Source: Aspergillus flavus (lineage: Eukaryota > Ascomycota > Eurotiomycetes > Eurotiales > Aspergillaceae). Taken from it: a stretch of 64,000 bases of DNA. The first letter of the stretch is position 1; every line of letters starts with the position of its first letter. The stretch covers positions 2,294,001 through 2,358,000 of the forward strand of contig NC_092405.1 of NCBI RefSeq assembly GCF_009017415.1. The letters run 5' to 3'. Made by a program: the position numbers and the translations under genes. Of the stretch, positions 44,872 to 54,266 are shown piece by piece. Under the pieces are notes generated by a model. It was not told the DNA's origin. It saw only the letters and a list, made by a program, of their open reading frames with translations, and ran no database searches.

Positions 44872-46434
44872 ATGGCGGAAGCGAGTATTTTCATTAAGCA
44901 TGATCCTGACGACCACCACAGTGACCACAAACATTTCATGATGTCGCACGCCGGTTATTCTATGCCCAATCAATACGGCAGCACCAATGACGGTGTTGAC
45001 CCCTCCGAACTAACCATGCACAACAGTGGATTTATGCCATACAACTTTGGATCCCAAAGCTTCAACTTCGGCGGCAACTCCGGAATTGACACGGACGAGT
45101 TGCTCGACTTGGAAATTAACGGACAGAATGGCATCCAGCGCGCTGATAGTATGAACTTCCTCCAGGACCAGCACTCGAGCGCTGGGATCTCGATGAGTCA
45201 CCCGAATCAGATGTCCCAAATGTACTCGAACACGCCGGATGGGGCTCCTATGCACAGTCCCTTCTTGCATAACAGTTTCAATTATGATCATTTCCGAGCC
45301 ATGAATCAACAGCAGCCGGGTGCGCATATGCAAAATGCCGGCTCCCATTTCGAACAGAACTACATGAATACCAAGGGACGACCCACTCTGCAGACAATGG
45401 ACCGTTCCGCTGATGTCCGTAGCCCTATGACACCCAAGACTCCTGCCTTAGGCGGCTTAACTCTTGGAACACCGGAGTCAGGCAGTTTCCCAACCGCTCA
45501 GCCCATCAGGACCGGATTGCACCCTCGACACCAAAAGACTCTTTCGAACCAGTGGGACGGTACACCCGGAAGTGCTCATTCATTTGGAGTGGAATCTCCC
45601 ATCTCATCTCCTCCCAATCCCCACCACGTTGGAATCTCTGAAATCCTGAAATCGGGCAAGCATGCTTCCTTGCCGGCCAAGGTTGATACGCACATGCCCG
45701 GAACTGCCCAGGATCTGGAGTCACAGGAAGCCAAGCGACGTCGTCGGAGAGCCTCACATAACCTGGTCGAGCGCCGCCGGCGCGACAACATCAATGAGCG
45801 TATTCAGGACCTGTCCCATCTCGTCCCCCAGCATCGACTAGAGGATGACAAAGTCCGGAAGCAACTCGTCAATAACACCGCCATGTCGAGCACTGGAGCC
45901 GGGTCCAACGCAGCCACGTCTTTGTTGGCCGGTGGCAACGGTCGTCGTGCGGCCGGCAACATTACCATGGGCTTGCCGATTGAAGAAAAGGAAAAGGGCC
46001 CGAACAAAGGCGACATCTTGAACGGGGCCGTTGGCTGGATGCGAGACTTGATGTGGTCGCTACATGTGAAACTCCAACAGGAAGCCGAACTGGCGGAGCT
46101 CATCAGCAGCCTGGGAGGCACGTGGCCATTCGAACAAACCGAGGAAGAGAAACGCATGCGCACAGAGATCCTAGATGCGTTGGAGAAGAATGATCCCAGT
46201 TCGTTCAGCTACAGCCGGGCGCCGGGCAGTGGGTTGCGAGTGCCGAAGCATACCAATATGGCTGGAGACCCTGTCGCATCCAACGGTGGCTTGAGCCCAC
46301 AGAACTTGAGCCCTTCGTTCAACAGCGGGGCTAGTAGCAACAGCGGGACCGGCCAGGCCCAGTACTGGAGCAGCTCCGGCCACGCGGGGATGAGCTTCAA
46401 GGAGGAAGATGAGTACGCAATGGAGATGAACTAG
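44872..46434 (+). CDS. bHLH transcription factor (MiT/Rtg3-like)
   Basis: An intronless protein of 520 aa. The first 280 residues are Asn/Gln/Ser/Pro-rich and disordered, with TPKTP-type phosphorylation-like motifs. The basic region and helix 1 lie near 288-320: KRRRRRASHNLVERRRRDNI then NERIQDLSHLVP. The HNLVERRRR signature binds CACGTG/CAnnTG E-boxes and resembles MiT and Rtg3 proteins. Helix 2 is recognisable at NKGDILNGAVGWMRDLMWSL near 375, so about 55 residues form an expanded loop, a feature of this fungal subgroup. A helical segment (KLQQEAELAELISSL) follows. A nuclear regulator is certain; the physiological target is not readable from sequence. Confidence 0.9.
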   Translation: MAEASIFIKHDPDDHHSDHKHFMMSHAGYSMPNQYGSTNDGVDPSELTMHNSGFMPYNFGSQSFNFGGNSGIDTDELLDLEINGQNGIQRADSMNFLQDQHSSAGISMSHPNQMSQMYSNTPDGAPMHSPFLHNSFNYDHFRAMNQQQPGAHMQNAGSHFEQNYMNTKGRPTLQTMDRSADVRSPMTPKTPALGGLTLGTPESGSFPTAQPIRTGLHPRHQKTLSNQWDGTPGSAHSFGVESPISSPPNPHHVGISEILKSGKHASLPAKVDTHMPGTAQDLESQEAKRRRRRASHNLVERRRRDNINERIQDLSHLVPQHRLEDDKVRKQLVNNTAMSSTGAGSNAATSLLAGGNGRRAAGNITMGLPIEEKEKGPNKGDILNGAVGWMRDLMWSLHVKLQQEAELAELISSLGGTWPFEQTEEEKRMRTEILDALEKNDPSSFSYSRAPGSGLRVPKHTNMAGDPVASNGGLSPQNLSPSFNSGASSNSGTGQAQYWSSSGHAGMSFKEEDEYAMEMN

Positions 46435-47284
46435 ACATCTTTGATGGTGTTGTGCCCATCCGGGATTCTATGAGTGCATGCCATGCATGACCTATTGCAT
46501 ACACGGCGTCATATGGAAGGAGCGATCCGGCGTACGCGGAAGTCTTGACATACCCAGACTAATTCTTTGATTCACTCGCCCCTAGTTCATGTGAAGTATT
46601 GCTTCGTTGCTTTTTCATTGTTGTGGATTTGCTGGGTTACGTTATTCCGTTGTCCATTATCGTTATAACCTCGCATGTCTGTCTTTTATATCAATGCTCC
46701 ACCTGTTGTCATTTTGCTGTCTATTTTGGCTATCGTCCTCCTGGTTTATGCTTCTCTACTGCTCAGACTTGTTGCTTTTTCTATCTTTATAATGTTATGC
46801 ATAATGACGGCCAAGACCGACTCGGTATCATCTGCTTTTTGTCTATTTCATCCAGAACGCGGTGCGAACTAGTGTTCTACTAGCAATGCTGCCCGTCTGA
46901 GAGGGGCTTCTGCATGCGTTTTTACATCGATACCCTTTCTCTTTTTTTTTTTGCCTGCGCAAGATTTCCTTTGCCCACGATGCGATTGGTTGTATCTCGG
47001 ATGTTCTTTGTGTTATATAATGGTTAGTCATACATCACTAAGGGTTTCTTTACTGGTACTGAATTCTAGACCCCAATTGCCGACTTGGTCCAGAAGTGTT
47101 TTCATAGTACGCGTAGCACACAGCCTGAGAATTGTATCTTCCGAAATAGAAATCATCAAAAGACCCATTGACATAAAGAACATATATAAACTCTTTTACA
47201 CCTCCATCTAAGCAAAAAGCTAGGTCTTTCTCTATTTGCAAGCAAAAGAAGAACAGACAAGAAAACAGAAGCAAATGCACTCAA
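46435..47284. other. Convergent intergenic region
   Basis: 850 bp between the bHLH gene (+) and the carrier gene (-), T-rich, presumably both 3' untranslated regions. No gene supported. Confidence 0.55.
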
Positions 47285-48486
47285 TCAGACATTCTCACCC
47301 CTCATAGTACGGAAGAAATCCATGACTCCCGTAAACACAACCAACAAAATACCACCACCAGGACCCAACCGCAGCACCTTAGGAATGAAACCCTTGTACA
47401 GCGCCCCGAATCCCTCCTCCTTCATGACCGTTCCCACAGCCGGCCAAGCCCAGTTATACTTGGGCGTCTGTCCCGCCACCTTAGGGCTATTCTGAATCCG
47501 CGACTTCACCACATCCATCGGCGTGTTGAGAATCGTACCCGCCGTACCACCAATCGTACCCGCGATGAGGTCGTTCCGCGTCTGCTGCGTCTTGTTGCCA
47601 GGCTCGACCTTAGGCAACTGCGCCCGGACCTGGAAAATACACCCGAAGTATCCGGCGTTCCAGAGAATGTGTCGCCACAGTGTCGATTCGAGACCGTTGT
47701 ACAGAGCCAGAGGACCCTCGGTTTGCACGATCTTCTTGACTACGTCCAGCATGCCGTTGTACTTGGATGCGCGGTCTTGCAGACGGATCTTGACGAGCTC
47801 GAAGGGGACCACGACGAAGGATTCGGTCGCTCCGGCCGTTGCGCCGGTCAGGACGGCCAAAGATTGTGTTTGCTTGTCGACGCCGAAGAGGCCCCGGTAG
47901 AAGGATCCCCAGCTGTCGTTTGCGGCGAATTTGGTCGCGCGCTTGGGCGCTTCCATGAGGATCGGGGCGGAGATGCCGCGGTACAGACGGGATGCGCTAT
48001 TTGCATTCGTGGTTAGGTTTGTGTTTGATTTGAGGGTTGGGGTGCGTAGGTGGGTTGGTGTCGGGATTGATATGGGCGGCTAAGTGCTTACCCCTCATTC
48101 TTGACGATCTTGCGCAGGCAGTCGAACATGCCCGTGTAGAACTCTTCGCCGGCGGCGCGGGTGCCGGATTGAAGTTGGCTGTGTGGGTATCGGGTTAGAT
48201 TGGTTTTCTTTGTTTGGGGGCAGATATGGCCTGATTGGGGAGCTTACACTCGGGTCTTGACGACGTCCAATGGGTACCTGGGGACATTCTTTTGGTTAGA
48301 ATGGATATGATTTGTGACTGTGGACTTGGAATTGAGCATACATGACCAGGATCTAGAAATTGAGTCAGTTGATGTTGGTTAGCATGACAGGTCACAGCTC
48401 CGATAACGCACCTCAGACACACCAGCCACCGCACCGGCGGCGAACTGGTATTGAAAGGGGAGGGGCTTCTGAGCGTTGGCCGACAT
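47285..48486 (-). CDS. Mitochondrial 2-oxodicarboxylate carrier (Odc1/2-like)
   Basis: Five exons (48412-48486, 48342-48352, 48248-48277, 48092-48178, 47285-47996) sum to 915 nt and encode 304 aa, the standard mitochondrial-carrier length. Three Solcar repeats are visible with PLDVVKTR, PFELVKIRLQD and PMDVVKSRIQ as the PX[DE]XX[KR] signatures. FQYQFAAGAVAGVSE opens the first helix. The repeats and the segments KNEGASRLYRGISAPILMEA and LWNAGYFG match yeast Odc1/Odc2, which exchange 2-oxoadipate and 2-oxoglutarate across the inner membrane for lysine metabolism. Exon 2 is only 11 nt (ATCCTGGTCAT), yet it is required to make SEILVMYPLD. Confidence 0.92.
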
Positions 48487-48814
48487 TGTCGCTGATAGGG
48501 AACCTGCAAGAGAGACTATGCAGCAATGGACAATGGAAGCTGAGTAGGAGGTGGAGGGGAGTGAAAAAAGAAAGGGAAGGTGATCACGCAAGTGTGCGAA
48601 GGAGAGGAGTTGGACGTCGGAGCGTATCGGACTAATTCCCGAACGGGAAAAATCCCAGCCCGGTGAGAATCCGGCGGCCCCACAAAGTTACCGACTTGCA
48701 AAAGCCCCACGGGGTGAAGATAAGTTAACAGGGTTTCTATTATTAATGAATGTTCAACTGGTCTTGCATTTCGTGGTTCTCGTTATCCATTCAAGTACAT
48801 GCGTTCGTTCCTCA
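48487..48814. other. Intergenic: carrier promoter and GPI-gene 3' flank
   Basis: 328 bp between two tandem minus-strand genes. No motif recognised. Confidence 0.5.
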
Positions 48815-50107
48815 TTAAATCGTCCAGAGTAGTCCTAGTAGTAAACTTATTCCAACCATCTTCATTCCTTCCGGGAGGTTTTTGTCGCCGGCGGAGTTCG
48901 TGGGCTGCTCCTTCGCCACCGTCCCCGTTGCTGTCGCCGTTTCCTGTGCTGTACAGCTGGAGCCGCACGCAAACCCTGTTGGACAGCATCCCCCACCTGC
49001 GGTGTCTGCGCAGCGGAACCACCCGCTCGCGCATCGTCCTGTAGTCGCTGGTGGCGCTTCCGTCTCGGCGGGGACCACAATGGTTCGGTCGTTGGTCGTG
49101 ATCGTCGTCGATGGGGTCTGGGGGCACGAGCTAGTGTCACAGTCGCGGCCAGTCCGGCAGCATCCTCCCTGGTAGACAGCGGAACAGGCATAAAATCCAA
49201 TGGGACAGATTGACCCAGTCTGGGAGGCGGTCGCGGTTGAGAGACTCGTCGGTCGAGCAGGAGGAGTAAACTCCCCGGTAGATTCAGACGATGACTTTGT
49301 CGTGCTGCTACTGCTGCTGCTGCTACTAGAAACTGTGCTAGTTGCGGGAACTGTGTCCGTGACAGTCGACACCATAACGGTCGAGCTCACTGTAATAGTC
49401 ACTGTGTACACGTTGGCACCTGCAATTCATTAGCCCAAGCTCGTCATCTTATAAATTGGTCCAGACTCACAGCCACCACTGACACATTCATATCCGGGAA
49501 TACAGCAACCGCCGCCCAATGACGCAGGACAGCTAGTGTACCCTTGTTGACATGAACCAATAGTACCAGAGCAATTCTCTCCGTCCGGACAACACCCTAC
49601 ATCCCCAGACCCTGTATCGTCCACCAGCTCACAGGTCGATCCTGTACTGCAGCAGCTGTTCGGGCGATTAATCGAGGTGCATGAATTTGTCCCCGCGGGG
49701 CATTTGAATTCTCTCCGAAGAAGCGGTGAGAATTGGCCCATCCATCTGTGGGGGTCGTAAGTCTCACCCAGATCCAGAGGGTGGGATGGTTGATAAGGAT
49801 ATATCCGAGGGTGAAGACTAGATTGTCTCTTTTCTGAGGGTTGAGAGCTTTGTAGATCTGTCTGGTTGGTCTCTCCGAAGTACCAGTAGTCGAGAAAGAA
49901 CTTCTCGCCTTCGTCGTCACTCATCTTCTTGATACCCTGGACGGACGTCTGAGATAGCTGGCTTTGAATAGCTGCATTGCGTTGCAAAATTTTGTAAGTG
50001 TCTAGATCTGCCTTTTGGTGGTAGATGGATGAGTTGCCGTCTGTCAGTGCCTGAACTGCCAGTGGTGCTGGTCCTAGTGCCCAGGCAAGAAGAGGGACGA
50101 CCAGCAT
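48815..50107 (-). CDS. Cysteine-rich GPI-anchored surface protein
   Basis: Two exons (49471-50107 and 48815-49419) with a 51-bp intron encode 413 aa. The first 20 residues are a signal peptide (LVVPLLAWALGPAPLAVQA). A hydrophilic region of about 115 residues precedes several cysteine modules with the pattern C-x6-C-x(4-6)-GGCC-x2-G-x2-C, such as CPASLGGGCCIPGYEC, CSAVYQGGCCRTGRDC and CADTAGGGCCPTGFAC. Between modules lies a Ser/Thr-rich stretch that is a likely O-glycosylation stalk. The C-terminus has a small-residue omega region (NSAGDKN) and a hydrophobic tail (VGISLLLGLLWTI), the usual GPI-attachment signal. Such proteins are common in Aspergillus walls; I know no enzymatic function. Confidence 0.85.
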
Positions 50108-51058
50108 CTGTGCTTAGAATATCTGTTCTCGATGCGTTAGCCTCAGAAATGAAAAGGGCAAAAAACAGATGAAGATAGCTATTTACCTAAACTACGGTAA
50201 TGATGGATGTCACCAAAATATATAATTTCAACCGGACCAAAGATGGATGCGATAAAAAGCTCTCTAAATCAAGAGTAAGAGAGATCGAAAAGAATGGAGG
50301 AAGGAATGACAGCAGATCGACAGGTATGCAGATCCTGTCCGACAACGAAATACAATCCTAGTCCACGTCTGAAGTTGGGTTGTCTGATTGAATTTAATCT
50401 TGAGGTGAACAAATCAGTGGCTGGGGATCCCGTCACTGCTGAAACAGTTTTCCTTTTTCGGTAAGGTGAGGTGGGTGCCTGTTTTTGAAGGCAGACATAC
50501 TATAATATCAAAATCCAGTTGAAACCTCCAACATCGATGTGATGAAGCATGACAAGCTGTAATGTAATTGTTCTTATTGATTTTTTTACGATATACGAAG
50601 GTTGTCTTAGGATGATTAATGTTAGCAACAGACACGGACTGTCAGCTAATATACAGAGGGTATTGAGTGCTATATGACTACAGCTAAGTAAATGACAAGA
50701 GCGTTGTATTGGCAAAGCTGAACTGGACTCAGGTAACTTGAAACACTTCAAAGAGTGAGGGACTATCCATCTAGATGCCCTTTTCTTTCCTCCGACCACA
50801 ATGACCCCCAGATACACAAGCCTGAGTGACGCAGAGCCGAATCGATATAATAACAGCCAGTGTTTATTGCACTCAGCAGGTTGCGTGGCAGCAGAGGCTA
50901 GAAAGAAGACCGGCATTAGCTTAGCAATATAATACCTTGTCATGTCTCACTAACAACATTCTTTCTCTTCCCTGTTATCAATTGTAGATCTTCACAGGGT
51001 CCCTTTAACGAGAGTATCATGTTTCCAATTACTTGACGGTTTCCTCTAATCCCACGAC
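50108..51058. other. Intergenic, no supported gene
   Basis: 950 bp. A 147-codon minus-strand frame at 50500-50943 begins with a signal-peptide-like LMPVFFLASAATQPAEC but then has unusual composition and no family signature, so I leave it uncalled. Confidence 0.4.
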
Positions 51059-51684
51059 CTATATAAGGGCGTCATGATGAAGAGCTTGAGCTCTTCGTTG
51101 CAGTGCTGAGAGTTCTGCATATTAAAGGTCAGCTGTTCATGTAACTAGGTCTCATCCTGACCGAAATACCTGCTGGTGGGGGATCTACCGCAGCAGCTGG
51201 CAGAGCCATGAGAACGTTATCCTGTAGAATAATGAGCTCCAGACCTCGCAAACTAAATCAAGCCAGAAGTACTAACATGGGGAGAACTGTTCACACAATC
51301 AACCAACCTATCAGACGCATGTTGAACTTGATCAAGGAACTGCTGGAAAACGACCCTCTTCTTCCCACTAAACTTCCAAGGGAATTTCCACCGCCGGCGA
51401 CTAAGTAGACCACCTTGAGCATTTCGTAGTTTGATATGTTTAGCAGCAAGCCATTCCCCGAGGAACACGAGTTTCTCATAGAGATTCATAGCATGGGGTT
51501 GGCAGTGGCGAAGCTCTAGCCCACGCGCAAGATATGGTTGGTCTGCTATTAGCCGGTATTCGTAATCTTTTAGAAGCATTATAAGTGTCTCTTTTTCAAT
51601 AATATGGTTCCCCATAGCATTGTATATTTGGCCTATGAGAGTAGCGATTCCGGCAATGTCTCCAACAGCAGCGGTGGCGGACAT
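51059..51684 (-). CDS. Orphan 171-aa protein
   Basis: Three exons (51277-51684, 51170-51221, 51059-51114) sum to 516 nt. Donors GTTAGT and GTATTT and the acceptors ACAG and GCAG are good. The N-terminus (SATAAVGDIAGIATLIGQIY) is hydrophobic and helical and resembles the start of many fungal STAND-associated N-terminal domains, but the match is only by style. A basic patch follows (LLSRRRWKFPWKFSGKKR), then a helix (FLDQVQHASDRLVDCV) and a short Pro/Ala tail with a last helix (ELSALQRRAQALHHDA). I do not recognise the family. It could be a truncated regulator from the accessory gene pool or a membrane-binding small protein. Confidence 0.6.
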
Positions 51685-52364
51685 GTTAAATATATGGTAA
51701 AGTTAGGAGGGAGGTCGTGTAGGTCCAAGCTTATATATGTACTTCAGTGTGAAAATACCGTCTTACCGTAGTGAAGTGTATTAAGGTCTAAGATGATGTT
51801 ACAATGACACTACACTTGGTTGCAAGACTGGTACCGGGTCGTGTTACTCTGTCCATTCTTCTTATATGAGGCTTTGACATAGGTGGCTGCTTCTATGGTT
51901 TGTTCTGTTTCATTAGTTCATTTTATTTTCTAGATGATTAAATTAAATTGTTACGGGCACGAGCCTTCGGGTTCGAGCAATATTGGTATACAGCTCAAAG
52001 CCACATAATGCGTTTTTAGTGGATACATTGCAGTTTTGTAAAGGTTAGTTGTGCTAAACTATGCCTTCTACAAAATGGTCTCTATGTGGTCGCTATCAAT
52101 TAAGGCTAGAATACATGCGGTTCGGGTATGGCCTCGTGCCCATGCACCATGTTCCAAAGGAGAACAAGCAGGGTAATCGCCGGGTTTGAACCGTCCGGCT
52201 ATATATGCATTACAACGATATTCTCGGTGCTCTTTTGTCTTTGCGCATATACATCACCGTTGAAAATATTTTCTTTCTTCTCTCCTGTTCTGTCCTTTTC
52301 CTTACCCTCGCGGGTGAAACCACGAAGAGTAGCTCTGAGCTACGGAGTCACTTTGTGGTACCTT
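51685..52364. other. Intergenic; one TTCG hairpin
   Basis: 680 bp. A six-pair hairpin with a TTCG tetraloop lies at 51960-51975. Otherwise no structure or gene is evident. Confidence 0.4.
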
Positions 52365-53490
52365 TTATTCGAATCCACCCTCCAACCACATGATAATAAT
52401 ATCAACTACCGATTGCAGTAGACATCTCTTAGCATGCAGCTCCCAGAGCCAAAAAAACGTGGACCTCCGCACAAGCCCATACACACCAGCAAATCCCGAC
52501 CGAACCTTGCTGATCTTCCCCCAGACCAACGCAGACATCCTTGCTCTCCGGCCTTGGGTGGAAGGGACGATCGTGGTCTCCGTTTCCGGGAGAAAGCTCG
52601 CTTCCACCAAGATCAACGCTATAAAAGCAGGGAGCACGACAGTCATGCGAAGGATCAATGTCGGTAACATAGTCGACACTTCAAAGTAGGCAATATAATG
52701 CTCTGAGGGGTCATGTGTGCTGGCACTCTTGAAAAACAGGTTGAATGAAGAGTCAGCGGCGTCAGGAAGATAGTCTATTACTGCGCGGGCTGCAGCGCAT
52801 ACGAGGGACGGTGTGAGTAGCTTTCTCCATGCTTTGTGATTGTGGCGCAGCTTTAACAGAGACCCTGTGGATGAGGTTGCGGATATGGTGGCGTGTGTCC
52901 AGGCCATGTGGAGCTCCGCCAACACTATGGTGGATATGACAGGCGCAATGGGGTTGAGAAGATCGTGCCGGAAGAGTGCCATCTGTAATAGACTTGTGAG
53001 AGCAAAGTGGGTAGCGCGGTACACGAGCCCCGTCTGGAGTCCTTTTAGGAACATCCGCAGACCACCCATACGATATAGGAATGAAGACGCTCGGGTCACA
53101 CTGCGAGTGGTTGGTTGATTCTGGACGTTATCGTGGATGAAATCTGCTGTACTTTGGTTGCTGGCATGCAGCCTCTCACTTTCGAGAATGAGCATAATAG
53201 CGACCACATGGCTGAGATAGTAGTCAATCTGGAGTGTGGGACATAATTAGTGCGCAGGTTTTGCAAAGCGCGACTGGACCTGGAGAAACACATACGAGGC
53301 TATTTATGACCGTGTCGATCATATATGTGTAGAAGAAGGCATCTGAGATGCCTGTCTCTTCATCGGGACGATTCCAGAAAAAGTCCTTGGCCAGACCGAA
53401 AAGGTCATTGTTGCCTGCAGAGGAGATGAGGAGATTCAGAGAGCGCAGAATTTGGAAGCCAATGATACGTGGAATCTGACTGATCGCCAT
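52365..53490 (-). CDS. Orphan multi-pass membrane-like protein
   Basis: Two exons (53296-53490 and 52365-53228) joined by a 67-bp intron (GTATGT donor) encode 352 aa. The junction reads DTVINSLIDYYLSHVVAIML. Several hydrophobic segments (for example APVISTIVLAELHMAW, TLILRMTVVLPAFIALILVE) suggest a membrane protein. The GGLRMFLKGLQTGLVYRATH segment has a loose resemblance to mitochondrial-carrier-type repeats, but no PX[DE]XX[KR] motif is present. I do not recognise the family. It is divergent from the Argonaute gene and shares a 776-bp intergenic region with it. Confidence 0.68.
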
Positions 53491-54266
53491 GTTGCTTCGG
53501 CTTGGAGGGGATCAAGTGGTGGGTGTTGATTAGTACTTGTCCGATCAGTGGAGGGAGGATGAGGCATGTTGGATAACTTCTCTTGAAGGAAGTGGCCTTT
53601 TTGATGTGGTACAGGGAGATGCCTGAAGCACTAGAACAATAAAGGCTTCCCTTCATCCCGTGTCACATGTAGCCCTAATTGGTATCATACGTCATCTTCT
53701 TTCCCTCCTTCAGTTATGAATGGTCATTACATGATAGCTAGATAAATACATACCTCTTATTACTGAACTTATTTTTATCTCTTTTTTTCTTAATTGGGTG
53801 AAAGGGTTGGCGACAGAGAACAAGATAACGGAGATCACGTGCAGGGGTCTGGGGTGAGATGAAGATGACTATACAGCGAGGATCTTTATTCAAACCAGCT
53901 CTATAAGTAAGCTCATCTTATCCTCGAGCACGTGGACTCACGCTAATACCTTGTTATCAACAAGAACCAAACATTCACTGAGACCAGACTCAATAGGACC
54001 GCTTGCCAATGACCAGTTTACCCCAGTGTAACCACCCAACCAGTACCAGCAATCTGACTCAAGGACGCCAGGTAACCTGATATCTGCACCAGATACGATC
54101 GGACCAGATCCTGTGTATTACCCCTCTCCTTAAACCCAACCTTGAGGTTTCACTTAATCAGTTGTCTCTGTTTTCGTATTTTCCTACCTACACTTGATTC
54201 TCTTATCTTACTCCCACAAACCTTTATCTGAAACTTCACAAGCGCAACACAAAAGCTATACCCAAC
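53491..54266. promoter_or_regulatory. Shared upstream region of orphan membrane gene and Argonaute
   Basis: 776 bp between two divergent start codons. Two perfect CACGTG E-boxes lie at 53836-53841 and 53929-53934. Whether they are used is unknown. Confidence 0.5.

Noticed and set aside
50500..50943. A 147-codon minus-strand frame with a signal-like start
   Set aside because: The rest of the frame has no family signature, the composition is odd, and no splice or start context supports it.
51960..51975. TTCG-tetraloop hairpin, considered as a tRNA T-arm or RNA element
   Set aside because: No A box, acceptor stem or conserved tRNA layout surrounds it; a six-pair hairpin is not rare.
52180..52205. 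A GGTTCAAACC-like B-box on the minus strand, considered as a tRNA
   Set aside because: There is no matching A box upstream and no foldable cloverleaf.
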